From Flabesymbios commensalis (lineage: Eukaryota > Annelida > Polychaeta > Terebellida > Flabelligeridae): a stretch of DNA of 64,000 nucleotides. Positions 10,127-21,819 of this stretch are shown in pieces. The notes under the pieces are model-generated. The model searched no databases. It was given only the letters and a program-made list of their open reading frames with translations, and was not told the origin of the DNA. A program made the translations under genes and the position numbers. The stretch is taken from NCBI GenBank assembly GCA_964017125.1, contig OZ024914.1, positions 29,308,801-29,372,800 on the forward strand, written 5' to 3'. Numbering within the stretch: position 1 is the stretch's first letter; each line of letters begins with the position of its first letter.

Positions 10127-11217
10127 CATAACATGGTAAAAAACAATGACATGTATACATGAGATTCACACAATAGCTTGAATGTTGACATCTGCTTGAT
10201 TTAGCCCACACTTTCTTAAGGAACACTTCAAGAGCTGTCTTTTCTCAGTTGAGAAGCATGTCAAATTCACTGAAAAAATAAGGGAATTAATTATTATAAA
10301 AAATAGAACAATACTAGGCCTAGTTTCTGATCCAACTTTGTAGACAGAAAACAATTCTAAGAAAGTGAAATAACTGTTTATTTCATAAACCGGAACACGC
10401 ATAAACTGAAATAAATATTTGACATAGAGTGTGAAAAAAAATCTGCGGATGAGAAGATGAATAAATAATTTATATAATATAAATAAAAAGCTCTACCCCC
10501 CCCCCCCCCCTAGTAGGCCTAGTTGAATGGTGGTCCTCCTTAAATACCGTCGGGGTATCTTGGACGCCATCTTAAATAACTAACAACACAAATTAATTTA
10601 AAAATAAGCATGACATTACCATAATTATTGTATTTTCACCAATATGCATCTCAATTAAAAATGAATTGGTAATATAGAGGGTGGACCCAATAGGCTAAAA
10701 GAGGTTTCTGGACAAAAAAGATTAAATATTCTTTTAAGTGTCTTGGAAGTGTTTTATATAGATTCACTGACCACCAAATATTTGAAAGGTTGTATTACAA
10801 TATGAAATTGAGCTAAATGTTTGCACATTTTGTACAATTTCCCAACTCTTTAGGCTGACGGCCATCTTGAACGCCATCTTGAATGGCTAGAAATGCTCAA
10901 TGACGATAGATGAAAATGAGTTACTTAAATTGAGACCAGAATGAAACTTTTAATTTTCTTTTTTGTCTGTTTAATAACCATGATTTTCAGTAAAATCAAG
11001 AGATGTTGACGAGAAGCGACACCAGGAAACGACATATTCTAACATTTACATTGTTTATACAAGATACAAAATAATGCATTTATGTTCTGATACAGTAGCA
11101 TTCATTGGTCATAATATGCTGACAATCGACTATTCTCAAAAGCCATTTACCATGTTTAACGCTAATTTCTTGTCATGTCGAAAAACCGTCATTTAAAAAA
11201 AATATTGCAGTTTTGGT
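10127..11217. other. Unassigned AT-rich stretch with a C homopolymer
   Basis: Holds a run of about 15 C at 10496-10510 and three GCCATCTT words (near 10567, 10861 and 10876). No gene or element with definable ends was seen. Confidence 0.4.
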
Positions 11218-11916
11218 AGTAGGGGAGAGGCGGGATAGTTGAGCCACTTTTTACAATATTTCGTCTGGTGTTTCCCCAGTTGATCGCAGAATGGTTGGGA
11301 TAGTTTTTAAAACATGGCTATAAATTACATATATCTCCAACATCAATGAAAGATGAAAAGAACAATTAAAAAAAAGTCATGGATGCACAACTGAGAGTGT
11401 TGAAAGTGGCTCAATTAACCCGCTGTATGGGGTAAGTTGTGCCAAGCAAGGGGGTAGTTGATCACCTATGGTAAAAATTCGCAGTTGACAAATGTACATG
11501 CCAAAATGTTATTTTTTGTCCAGAAAATGCAAAAATAAAAAAAATAACACTTCTGTACATAACATAAGGGTCAAATTTGTTGTCAAATCTCTTCCAAGTC
11601 CCAAGTAATACAATCGGCATTATAGCCTGTATTGATGCATGGATCATTGTTTTCTTGTATTTATTAAGAAGATATATACTATTATTATGTGTCTTTTTTA
11701 TATTGACCTACTATATAATGTCATTTGTCACACTATATCACATTCTATAATAATATATTATATTCCCACTGGGGTATGAGCCATGTCGAGTGGGGTTAGT
11801 TGATCCACATTTTGTAATAATGTATTTACCTACTGGGGTAAGATAAGCATGAATGGGGTTAATTGAGCCGGTTGATCAACTTACCCCATCTTATTTGGCT
11901 CAACTTACCCTACAAC
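11218..11916. mobile_element. Candidate element rich in GGGGTAAGTTGAGCC words
   Basis: The left end (GTAGGGGAGAGGCGGGATAG, then TTGAGCCA) and right end (TGGCTCAACTTACCCTAC) are inverted versions of each other. Inside, the motif GGGGT-A-TTGAGCC recurs in degenerate form at about 11429, 11452, 11801, 11838 and 11857. No frame is supported. The ends are inferred from the inverted motif, and no target duplication was found. It is likely an old non-autonomous DNA transposon. Confidence 0.45.
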
Positions 11917-12600
11917 AGTCATATTGTATAAAATGTAAAATTTTGTGACATTTCAATGATCCAAGTTGAGTGTTACATTGACTTACGCTATCTTTATGAA
12001 ACTTCCTTAAAATCCCATGTGTAGAAATGCGAGGGGGTGGATCAACTGTACCTGGCAAAAAATGAAACCTAAAACTGTCACGAATCATGATGGCGAACTA
12101 ATACCAATGTGAATTCGTATTAGATCGCCAACTTGATTCGTCACTAGCGTGTTGTTCCGTGCTGGAGCGTGTCAATTTGCCCCAAACATCTCACTGCTCT
12201 CAACGGCTCGCCAAACCGGTATGGATTTTTAAATTGTTTAAAACATCCGTACTGCCAATATAATACGAATGAAACCAATACGTTGTAGTTCCTTGCAGTT
12301 CGTTGCAGTTCTAATCGGTTCTAATCAGTTATTTGCACTTCGTATTGCTTCGCCGAGCAACGAGTTGGTTCGCATTGGAAGTCTGGCGATGAGCAAGGAA
12401 CACAAGAATAACTGACAACGTTTGTCGTTGCTTGTACATCACGAGCTAGAAATAATAAGGATAGCAACGGATTACAACGTTGCGCAGGATTAATAATACG
12501 AGATGCGAATGAGGTAGATCTCAATGCGAATCTCGGCGATTCACAATGAATTAATACGAACCAGGTACGATATCAATAAAATGCAGGACGAATGAGGTCA
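11917..12600. other. Unassigned stretch with local TTCGTATT-like words
   Basis: Several loosely repeated words (CGTATTAG, CAGTTCGTTGCAGTTC, AATACGA) occur between 12090 and 12560, but I could not define a repeat unit or an inverted pair. Confidence 0.35.
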
Positions 12601-12629
12601 TTTCATACTCCTGTTCCCACAGAGAACAG

Positions 12630-12654
12630 GGGCTCTGAAAGGAGCCGTTTTGTG
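12630..12654 (-). promoter_or_regulatory. Orphan histone-type 3' stem-loop
   Basis: On the minus strand the sequence reads AAAACGGCTCCTTTCAGAGC followed by CCCC. The animal replication-dependent histone mRNA 3' end has the stem GGCTCT, loop TTTC and stem AGAGCC, so 15 of 16 bases match, with one change at the loop-closing pair. The AAAAC upstream flank is also typical. However, no histone coding sequence lies upstream on the minus strand (12655-13010), and no obvious purine-rich downstream element follows. It may be a relic of a lost or retroposed histone gene, or coincidence. Confidence 0.4.
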
Positions 12655-13065
12655 TGACACATGGGGCAGTGAGCTCTCTATCATAGCACTGCAGGAGGCG
12701 GAGTCTGGTCTTAAGCAATGAGCTCTTTATCATTACATTGCTGGCTTGGGTGATGGCACGGCGGACACGGATGGTTGGCTAACGATGACGGTTCATGATT
12801 GTGGTTTCAAACACACTGATCAGAAAGCAGAGCAGATCTCAAAAGGGTCAGTCCTTGCCCTTTACTCTGGTGGCTGGTCGCTCAAACGGCTGTTTCTTTA
12901 TGGTTCAGCAGCCCTGCCCTGGTTCCTTGTCTCCAGGAATTACTTGCCAATGCTTTGTACAATCACCTACCTCACCAGGTGAAAAGAAAGAGGCACTATA
13001 ATGTTTATACCAGAACTAGTGCATAATCTCGCGTCAGCCCTTGCGCTGCGCGCTTCTCTACTATG
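12655..13065. other. Unassigned stretch, possible relic beside the histone-like hairpin
   Basis: Contains two copies of a short repeat in minus sense (ATGATAAAGAGCTCATTGC and ATGATAGAGAGCTCACTGC). The plus-strand frames at 12746-13001 have no recognisable domain. Confidence 0.35.
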
Positions 13066-13350
13066 TCATTTCATTATTTCTAGGGCAGACGTGTAGAGGT
13101 GAGATTTAAGCAATTTTCGGAATGTTAAAATTGTTTCGGCATTACGTATTGGCACAGGCAGGGCGTTCAATAAGGCTTGGCCAGATACAGAGAAAGCTCT
13201 TGACCCAGTCTTAGTTTTTATACGAGGAACACCAAATCTATTTGAATTTGTGAAAGGTAGATATTTTGAGCATTTCAGACGAACAAGTATGTCAGCCAGA
13301 TGCCAGATGCAGGCTGGTTGTTTTTTCAGGGCTCGAAAGTTATTTTGCAT
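13066..13350 (-). mobile_element. LINE ORF2 C-terminal fragment
   Basis: The minus strand encodes about 94 residues ending at a stop near 13066. The order is YLPFTNSNRFGVPRIKTKTG, then SRAFSVSGQALLNALPVPIR, then LTFRKLLKSHLYTSA. The pattern of a basic R-V-P-R-K-T block, then R-A-F-S-V-x-G-x-x-L-x-N-x-L-P, then F-x-x-x-L-K-x-H-L is the usual carboxy end of CR1/Jockey-like LINE polyproteins. Everything upstream (endonuclease and reverse transcriptase) is absent, so it is 5'-truncated. The frame is open across the fragment, which suggests modest decay. Confidence 0.8.
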
Positions 13351-14395
13351 ATTTTAAAATCAAAGCGAAACTTGATAGGAAGTCAATCTAATCGTTTTAG
13401 AATAAGAGTGGAACTACTAAAACGTGGGGCCTTGGTTACCACTCTTGCAAGGCAGTTGCAGATCGTATTGATTCGGACAACATTTCGTGTCAACCCGTTC
13501 TGATTTGTATTGATTCTAGTTCATTATTCTTACTTCTACTTGATTCTCTGTTATTCGCTGTTTGAACGTATTTATTTTATTTGGTTCGTTTTTAATAAAT
13601 TATCCATGATTCGTGTTCACATCCGCATTGCACATATCGCCAGCATTCTCACTAAATCGCCACAGTGCGACTGGGGCATTAGGACCCTGAAAAGGTATAG
13701 ACCAAACAAATTACCAATCAAATTAGCAAATTCAACCACATTTGTCACTTCACAGCTATTTAAGTAAAATGTTTGTTAAGTGTGGTAAAAAATTCTATGC
13801 CGGTAGCCTACACTTAAAGCAGTGCATGTTTCTATGTCTCAAATCAACATAGCATTTTTTGTTTTAAAAAATGTCTATTTTGATGGACGATTGTTGTTGA
13901 AAGTGTTGTTAGAGTGCCGTAAGTGATACTCTTTTAAGTGACACTTACGACGAAATTTATTAGACGCACATCAGTAAATGTGTGATGATCAATCGAAAAT
14001 TCATTGTTTAGATTCAGCACGTCTAAATAACAAGGGCGTGTATGTAATGAATACGTGGGACTAACAATAGTTGCCACACAGTATATCCGATAACTAACCT
14101 AATATACTCGGTAAGTACTAATATTTCATAAAGTCACGTCACATATAGACCGGGAAAGGTTCTTCCAAGTCTGTAATAATGAGGAGAATAGTTAATGTAC
14201 ATATGTCACTTCCGGCACTGATGTTAACGGTGTTTACATCTTCAATAATAACGACAGCTACTATTCAGTGACAGGGATAATATATAATGTCACTGTCACA
14301 TGTACGTTTAGCAAAAAGTGCACAACTGGACTTTGTTTGATAAAATGATGATTTGAATAAATGTTATTATATATTTCATTTCAGAGAGATACATC
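13351..14395. other. No recognisable feature
   Basis: AT-rich unassigned sequence. Short frames at 13300-13767 have no recognisable domain. Confidence 0.4.
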
Positions 14396-14397
14396 TC

Positions 14398-14845
14398 ACA
14401 CACAAGACTATATGTTATAAAACAAGATTGCCGCCATATCTTAGCTTTGAGATATCATATGAAAGCGATCTTAGTGTCTAGATTGGGGTTTTTGGGGTAA
14501 AGAATTCGTTTGCATGCATCGCTATATTGTGCGAATTTTTTATAATAAGATCTCTCTTGGAAATTTCAATTATATACTTAATGTAATAAGCCCGATGTTG
14601 ATCAAAACAACATGAAGCCACACTAATATTTTCATCACTACCGGAATCAGTACAATAGGCAGTATGAATCAAAGATTTTGTTACAGTTAAATCACATACA
14701 TGAGACTATATTTAATAATACAAGATGGTCGCTGTAATTTAAAATGGCTGCAAGCCGAATCTAAAATCGATATATCTTAGCTTCTAAATATCATAAAAAT
14801 GCGATCTTAGTGTCTAGATTGGGGTTTAGGGGGTCAAGTCAAGTT
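14398..14845. repeat. Diverged tandem duplication, about 336-bp period
   Basis: The word GCGATCTTAGTGTCTAGATT occurs at 14465 and again at 14801, each preceded by a diverged ATATCTTAGCTT block and by an ACAAGACTATAT or ATGAGACTATAT block. Only about 1.3 units are present. Confidence 0.65.
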
Positions 14846-15185
14846 GTCACTTTTTACAAAAACGTAAAGCTGGCATATTGTATTTTAATGGTCACGTGAC
14901 TTATGACCATCCAATGGCCATAAAAATATTTTAGTCGTCAAAATTAAATTATGGGATCTCAAACCTCAATATTAGAGCTAAAAACATTTCTATGAACGCC
15001 GGAACTGCATTGATAGCCGATTTTTTTCGGCGGCCATTTTGGAAATATGCAAATTATCTAACTAGATGGACAAAATTTTAAAAGGTATCTGGCAGATTTG
15101 AAATCTACGGGGAACAATACTATAGAAACCGTTGGGAAAAGTTTGACAGACGTTTTTATTAGATTGTTCAGAGTATATCCCTGTA
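14846..15185. other. No recognisable feature
   Basis: Unassigned. It includes GGCGGCCATTTTGGAAATAT followed by an ATGCAAAT octamer, a pairing that also appears in the 161-bp repeat at 34830. Confidence 0.35.
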
Positions 15186-15252
15186 TATCAGGGCCATCTC
15201 GACCAATCCGAAGCCCACGATATATCGTAACTTGTACATAAATACGGACCAC
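15186..15252. mobile_element. MITE family C, right half
   Basis: Reads GGGCCATCTCGACCAATCCG, then CACGATATATCGTAACTTGT, and ends ATACGGACC. The left arm is missing. Confidence 0.7.
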
Positions 15253-15287
15253 TAGATGCACTAACCCGGAAAAGACGAGATGTTCAC

Positions 15288-17208
15288 TCTATGGGGCAAT
15301 ACCACGAATTATGAAACTTTTACAAAAAAAAAATCTCATAAAATCACAAAAGTAACCACTGCATATGGCAGGTATTTGATCAAATTAAGTTAATCTCAAA
15401 ACACAATTTGTAATTTTTACATTTTTCACGTCGGCATTGCTCATTGAACGGACATGATATTGAAGAAGAATTTTTTTTGAAAAAATGGTGAAAATTGAAA
15501 ATCCAAAATTCTGTGGCACTTAAACCTTAAAATTGTCCAGCTTTGAGATTTGTATGCAGCTAAGTAGTTATATTTTGTTATATTACTTTAACAAATTTGA
15601 AAAACAAAAATTCTATGATTGAAAAATAATTTGTAAAAATAAATTATCCTTGTGTTCGTCCGAAACCCAAAATATACCAATTGTTCTATTACTCTTAAGT
15701 GAAAGTGAGAAAAAAAACTTTACTCAATATATAAAATTAATTATATCCCATGATTAGTTTTCAGTATATTTTGGGTTTCTCACAAGGGCTGCTTTCTCAG
15801 ACATAACGGTTTCGGACGTACAAAATTTCGGACGTACAAGATAATGTACGTCCGAAACCACAAAAAGGAACCCTTACAACTGAAATAGGAACACCTATAT
15901 TTCAACAATATAATATTTTTGGTGTCGAAAAACAGGCTTATGTTCATTTAGTTGCTTTAATATAATATCAACATCTTCTTTATTATTATTTCCCTTAAAT
16001 TTTTATTTAATTAAGTTTATAAATATATTATGGTGGGGATGTACATCCGAATCCAAAAAGTACAAGCTTTAGCAAATTATTATTAATCCACGGTCCGAGA
16101 CAGAGATAGACATAAGGATCCCAAGCTAAGTTCAGGAGTTGGTTGTATTAGTAAAGTTTCAAAGTTATCTTCTCTATTGATAAATACTAGTTTCTAGACG
16201 AATGCAGTTTCAGATACCCGGTATACATATTACATGTTTTTCCTGTAAAGATTTTGTTACATGAATATGGGTCATCATGTAAGAAAAAAATAATAATTTA
16301 GGTCTTGCTTTTTTTAAATTTTAGAAATATAATTGTGAAATGTCATAGAATATATCTCATTTTCTAGTTATGTCAAGATACATACACAATATTGTATATT
16401 TTATACATGGAATTCAGACAAACACTGTCTTTTGAACAGTTGAAACAAGCACTTCTAGCACATTTCATTTAAAAATAGTAGTTTCAATTTTCTATTGCAA
16501 TGAGTCATCATTATAGGAAGTGAGAGTCATACATTTATTTATATTGCAAGAAGAAAAAGTGACCATTTAGCTCAATTATTAATAATTTTCTTTACATGGG
16601 TGTCATTATCACTATCAAATTAGGTGTACGTCCGAAACCATACAAGCAGAGCTTTCCCAAAGGTTTATGCATTTCATAGCAATCTATAAATCACCAGAGT
16701 ACTTTTTCATAGCTTTACCATGCATGTGGTGGACTCAAAATTTAATCTAGATACAGAGGGATACCATAACTGCTACATTTGAGTATTGAATTCAGACGCG
16801 TACTTCCAAAACCGAAAAATGTACGTCCGAAACCAAACTTTTAATTATTTTTTCACCATGGAAGAAACACTAAAAAATTAAAATTTGTGAAGGACCCTTC
16901 ACATATACGTCTTTTCTCCAAAAATATACATAAAATATTTCCATTTCACACCACACATCACAGAAATTTTATGAGATATCGTGCATGTTTGCAGAATGAC
17001 CATTCTCTGAGTACGTCCCAAACCGACATATTTTACTAATTTTTCTTTCAAACTACAGAAAATAACAAAAAATTTCAAAGTGATACTTGTAAACAATACA
17101 AGACTGTACTGAAACATCACTTTTACTATTATATATATTGATAAATTTATGACTAAATAAAGCACAGAACTGTCTGAAGTGTACGTCCGAAATCGTGGAA
17201 TCGCCCTA
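15288..17208. mobile_element. Candidate 1.9-kb element with recurring GTACGTCCGAAACC
   Basis: The left boundary CTATGGGGCAATACCACGAA is matched in inverse by CGTGGAATCGCCCTAT on the right, an imperfect terminal inverted repeat of about 16-20 bp. Inside, the word GTACGTCCGAAACC or a close variant occurs at 15653, 15846, 16041, 16626, 16821, 17011 and 17181, and inverted at 15808 and 15826. The last four are spaced 195, 190 and 170 bases, while the DNA between them shows little similarity. No long frame is present; the 88-residue minus-strand frame at 16899-17165 has no recognisable domain. Probably a non-autonomous DNA element; superfamily unknown. Confidence 0.5.
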
Positions 17209-17210
17209 TG

Positions 17211-17268
17211 TTGTTTTGATGTTGGGTCAGCGTCGTAGACGTAAGGCCAACATCAAACCTACATTGGT
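17211..17268. mobile_element. MITE subfamily A core fragment
   Basis: TTGATGTTGGGTCAGCGTCG, then TAGACGTAAGGCCAACATCA. The outer ends are missing, and it abuts the candidate 1.9-kb element. Confidence 0.7.
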
Positions 17269-17269
17269 T

Positions 17270-17400
17270 AATGTTAAGATTATCTTAACTTTCTCTAATT
17301 TCCATCAGAAAAGTTACGATTAATCGTAACTTTTCTAATGGAAATGAGAGAAAGTTAAGATAATGTTAATTTTGGGATTCTTAGAGGGATGGGCTGGCTC
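17270..17400. mobile_element. Palindromic repeat family E
   Basis: A regular hairpin. TTAAGATTATCTTAACTTTC, then TCTAATTTCCAT and AGTTACGATT, return as AATCGTAACT, TTTCTAATGGAAATGAGAGA and AAGTTAAGATAA. It is followed by ATTCTTAGAGGGATGGGC, as in the copy at 2150. Confidence 0.7.
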
Positions 17401-17503
17401 CACGACTGGCCGTGTGTACATCACACATGTGACTTCCGAGGTCTCAAGTGTGAATTCAATAGATGTACATCTGCTAAATGAATTGTTTCCAAATTGACAG
17501 CTT
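17401..17503. other. Unassigned sequence before the assembly gap
   Basis: No feature seen. Confidence 0.4.
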
Positions 17504-17703
17504 NNNNNNNNNNNNNNNNNNNNNNNNNNNNNNNNNNNNNNNNNNNNNNNNNNNNNNNNNNNNNNNNNNNNNNNNNNNNNNNNNNNNNNNNNNNNNNNNN
17601 NNNNNNNNNNNNNNNNNNNNNNNNNNNNNNNNNNNNNNNNNNNNNNNNNNNNNNNNNNNNNNNNNNNNNNNNNNNNNNNNNNNNNNNNNNNNNNNNNNNN
17701 NNN
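17504..17703. other. Assembly gap of 200 N
   Basis: A round run of 200 undetermined bases, probably a scaffold-join placeholder. Open frames crossing it are meaningless. Confidence 0.98.
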
Positions 17704-17997
17704 TAACACTTTTTATTGGAGCCTTCGACATTTGTGTGAGTAGAGCGTGGTTCGTATGGCGTGAGTGAGGCTCATTAAACTCTCATTATCATGAGGAGTA
17801 TACGATCACGACGTGCCGAGTGAGCTCATGAGCTTCATTATCAGTAATTGTAATGCATAACTAAACATGATTCACTGTGACCTTCTAATTATTCACTTCA
17901 ATATACTTGTTTCCATCACACTGCCATGCGATGCCGAAATGTAGTAGGCCCTAACTGCTTACTTTCCATGTGAATATTTTACTGCTCTTTGTCTTTG
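17704..17997. other. No recognisable feature
   Basis: Unassigned sequence after the gap. Confidence 0.4.
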
Positions 17998-18100
17998 CCC
18001 CAGCAAACACAAAACAACTGTATAACATTTATGAAATGTTGGACCAACGTCGAAGACTTTGGGCCGACGTTGTATAAATGTTATACAAATGTTTGCTGGG
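17998..18100. mobile_element. MITE subfamily B, complete
   Basis: CCCAGCAAACACAAAACAAC at the left and ACAAATGTTTGCTGGG at the right, with centre AACGTCGAAGACTTTGGGCC. A few bases of the right arm (TTTGTG) have been lost near the end. Confidence 0.85.
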
Positions 18101-18918
18101 ACAGTACATAACTTTGATATTAGTTGATAGTCGACTAATTGTTGTGCCAACCACTCGGGTTTTGGCCCGGCAGTTAGCCAACCATCTTTAAATATGCATT
18201 GGCTTGATACTGAACTATAAAGTCTTGTGAATGCATTTGTGAGCCATTCTACACAAAATGGGGTCATTTATGTCCCTACCTAAGTTTTTCTTTGCTAACA
18301 ATTGAGTTTGGTTTATAGTGCCAATCGGAGTTCCTGGTCTCAACCAGTAGGCCTACGTGGGGACAGCCATTGAATACATCAGCACCGTAACATATCTTAC
18401 CCCCCCCCCCCCGACTTTAACAATTATTTTTACATAACAATATGTTTTAGTTATTCCAGACCTTTTGGTTACATAATGAAGACATCTTACATGTATGTAC
18501 ATTTTTCAGGAATAAATTAATTTGTTAGATTTAACTCAATTAATATCAAAACGTTTGGAGAAATTTGTGTCCCCAGAAAATATGTCAACTCAGTAACAAG
18601 AATGTTACAGCAAATTGAAGATGATCTAGAGTGTGGCGTGATTTTTAAAACGGGTGTGACACAGAAACTTCGTTGTCTAGGAAATGTTTATATTATAATT
18701 TCAGAAAAAAATGTTTTCTCGAGACTGGGTCAGTGTTGGGTCATCCCACCCCGGTGTAAAACACTGACTCGAACAATGATTATTTTATTTATTATGCTTT
18801 AAAATGACTCTTTATTTTAAATGAACATGATTATCATGATTATTATCAGATATATTGTTTTAATGATACTACACTTCAAGCTTATGTTGTATATTTTAAT
18901 CAATAAAATAATAATAAT

Positions 18919-18951
<33 letters not shown>

Positions 18952-19375
18952 TTCATAAAAATCACACGAGCCTAGATTACAGCAAAGATCCAAAAAGTTA
19001 CATAGTGTTGACTGTTGACATACATAATGTCCGTACCACACATGCATTTTTCAGGCAGAGATAATACAAATCATCCCCTGTTGGCCTTCTTTTCTCAATC
19101 ACAAAACGTCCCTCTCAAAATGAATACAAAACGTTTGGATTGCATCCAACTTGTTGTGCCAGTTTTACAGAGTTTAAACATCTTGTTTGTGTAGAATGAC
19201 TTTTACAGGTCCTCTGAAAACTGTAAGTTATAAACACAAATTCGTTCAAAAATAAGATGATTTTGCTCTAGTGAATGACTGATATCCACGATTACCTCAC
19301 TTATGAACAATAGGTCATTTTGTAGTTACATTAGGCATAACCTGATTGCCATATGGAGATAACTCCCTGGCACCA
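18101..19375. other. Unassigned, with C run and AAT microsatellite
   Basis: Includes about 13 C at 18400-18412 and (AAT)n at about 18906-18950. No gene or transposon was recognised. Confidence 0.45.
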
Positions 19376-19478
19376 TTGTAAACAAGAGACAAAAAAACAA
19401 TGTTGTTTTCATGTTGGGCCAATGTTTATGACTAAGCCCCAGCATCAGAATAACATTGGGGTAACGAGTTTGCTGGGT
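19376..19478. mobile_element. MITE subfamily A, diverged
   Basis: Left arm AACAATGTTGTTTTCATGTT, right arm CAGCATCAGAATAACATTGG, ending GTTTGCTGGG. The centre is decayed (AATGTTTATGACTAAG). Confidence 0.7.
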
Positions 19479-19648
19479 TTGCATACATATACTTATATCA
19501 GGCGATTGGTACATATATCGTGACATGTGTATATTGTGCAGATATATATTATTGGCATAGACACAAACAGCAGATTTATGACATTTAGTTGGCAGGCTAT
19601 CTGTGGTCAACAGGTGAAAGGGAGTTTGGGGATTCTGGCACCTCACAA

Positions 19649-19712
19649 CAAACAAAAGACGTTGATACAATGTTGTCAAAACATTATTGGATCAACATAT
19701 CGTGCTGGCTGG
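19649..19712. mobile_element. MITE subfamily A, core-deleted derivative
   Basis: GACGTTGATACAATGTTGTC is followed almost at once by its counterpart AACATTATTGGATCAACATA and TCGTG. The usual GTCGNAGACG centre is absent. Confidence 0.5.
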
Positions 19713-20180
19713 CCTGTTCCTTGTCGAACGGTATAGCTTTTTCTTGCACATAATCAGCTCTCAGTCGAAACGGGACGATTACACAATGTTAGTTTTATGT
19801 AACGTACCTCTCATCAATATGCATTCATTCTTTATGATTGGATCGAGTTTACTGAGGAGATTAAGGTTTTACCCTAGTAATTGCAAAGTTATGTCATTTA
19901 CACGCAGTGTAAGCAAAGATAGTGTACAATGAGATAGTCGACTCTTCCCAAAACGTAATATCACTAGGCCTAATGTTTTTCTACTCTATCCAATCTGATT
20001 TACCAGATTAAGATGAACAAATATGACATTGATCCAATGAAAAACAATACATATTTTAAATCAGAAAAATAAATACTGACGTTGGCTACATTTCATTTTT
20101 TATCCAACAACTTTTGTTTAGTTATTATTAGTTATTAATGGTCGTTTTCCCTTTTGTACTTATTGTACCAGGTCACATCT
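19713..20180. other. No recognisable feature
   Basis: Unassigned. Confidence 0.4.
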
Positions 20181-20287
20181 AGCTAGCACCAGACGTTGAC
20201 CTAATGCTGGGGTATTGGTGGTCCAGCCTCTGCGAGGCTGGCCCAACATCACTCCAACATTGCATCAGCGTCTTGTATTTGCTAGCT
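20181..20287. mobile_element. MITE subfamily A
   Basis: Ends AGCTAGCACC and GTATTTGCTAGCT. The arms carry AATGCTGGGGTATTGGTGG and its diverged partner CAACATCACTCCAACATTGC. The centre is GTCCAGCCTCTGCGAGGCTG. Confidence 0.75.
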
Positions 20288-20334
20288 TTGATAGATACTA
20301 TGTTTGACGACACACTGTCAATAGGCCTAGAGCC

Positions 20335-20432
20335 ACGAGACGTTTGCCCACTATTGATTCAATGTTTGTTCAACGTCTATGACGCTGGTCCAACATGAAG
20401 GCAACATTGGCTCAACCTCATGTTGTCTGGGT
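20335..20432. mobile_element. MITE subfamily A
   Basis: Starts ACGAGACGTTTGCCCACTAT, centre AACGTCTATGACGCTGGTCC, right arm ATGAAGGCAACATTGGCTCA, ending TTGTCTGGG. It lies 47 bases after the previous copy. Confidence 0.7.
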
Positions 20433-21414
20433 ATCCATCCCGTTCTGTATCCAGATATTTGTGAGGTTATTATTTTATAGTTCGTTTTATTGTTTTGAGA
20501 CTGTGTTATGGGACCGTGTGGTACCCTAAGGAATTTGCCAGAGCTGGTTTATCAACACTGACTCCTTCTTTAAAGTCCCGGTGTAAATGTGACGTGCCAC
20601 ATCGGCACCCGACCTATGTCGGAGCCTTAGATTTTGAGTTATGGCCATGTTTTGTTTTTGCTAATTTTATTTTTTAACGCTGATCGAAAATACAAAGCAA
20701 TATAAGTACAGAATATTGAAGATACCTCAGTTTTATTTTTTATATAAAAAAATGATTTTATTTGAACTATTTAAACTATTTGTCAATTAAATTTAAACTT
20801 TGTAGGTCATTTTCTCAACATTTTGCGATATTTAGGGCTTAAGTTTCCAAATCTTGTTTTATGGAAGATTTCCTAAATAATTGAGATATATTTCAAATTT
20901 TTGGTGCATTTGAAACCTGAGCGCTGGCTCTTCAAACGCCACTTACTAACTCATTTTCTATATTTTGCGACATAGAACTGGTTTTGATATGACACGTCAC
21001 AAATATTGAATAATGTGTGGAAATATCTATGTCGTGACTGACGAGTGTTAAAATAACAAAGTATAAAGTATGCAACGTTAATGTTTGACTATTTGTATAA
21101 ATCTCGGAGATGTTTTAATTAGTTTAACTCTACGCTTTTCCGGAGTGTCTGTTTTACAAAAAGTTTATAATCATTAAAAGCTATTTGTGTTCTTCTAAAT
21201 ATCATATAGCTTTTATTTTTTTGATTTACATGCGCTAGGAAAAATGTAAATTTGTGTATAAGTCTTAGGTTTCTACGCTTTCCAGAATGTCTTTGTTGCT
21301 ACCTTGTAGAATAACATAATTATAGTAGCTATTTTATCTCTGGTTTCGGTGCGTAAAACATATATGCCACCATGTAGGCTAAATATATCACGATAATGCT
21401 GTTTCCTGTTTATC
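20433..21414. other. No recognisable feature
   Basis: AT-rich. The frame at 20495-20677 has no recognisable domain. Confidence 0.4.
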
Positions 21415-21640
21415 TCTATGTAAGTAGTTATGATGTATAATTAAAATACCCAGTGCTTGTTTAAATAAATGGCAAGCCTGATTTTAAGTGTAGTACACAT
21501 CATGTCGATTCACATTTGATTTAACAGAACTATCCCTGTTGTACATGTTTTACATACATATATGTACATGTGTTATGACAAATAAATCAGTAATGATTTT
21601 TAATTGTGTCAATAAAACATATCTATATCTATCTGTATTA
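21415..21640 (+). mobile_element. Retroelement 3'-end-like repeat, family G
   Basis: Shares with 39650-39850 an ordered set of words: GTAGTTATGATG, GTGCTTGTTT, a TTTAAGT segment, GAACTA-CCCTG-TGTA, and a terminal GTCAATAAAA followed by short TATC repeats. The AATAAA-like word before a simple-repeat tail suggests a LINE or SINE 3' untranslated end. No frame is present. Confidence 0.5.
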
Positions 21641-21819
21641 CACGCATTTGCATGGTGAAATTCGCAAGTCGACCATCTTATTGTTAGTCCATGAGCTAGA
21701 CATTTTTTCGGTACCATCCCAAGGGACTAATAATCAATGTATTGTTCTGAAAGGTATACATCTGTAGATCACAGTCTGTGGTCGTGTCAAAACGGTAGCT
21801 TTGTCTCAGAATGACATCA

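Noticed and set aside
12655-13010. A histone gene upstream of the stem-loop
   Set aside because: No minus-strand frame reads as any core or linker histone.
15288-17208. An LTR or other autonomous retroelement
   Set aside because: Ends are inverted and not direct, and no reverse transcriptase, integrase or protease motif is present.
17335-17768. Open frames across the N run
   Set aside because: They consist mostly of undetermined residues.
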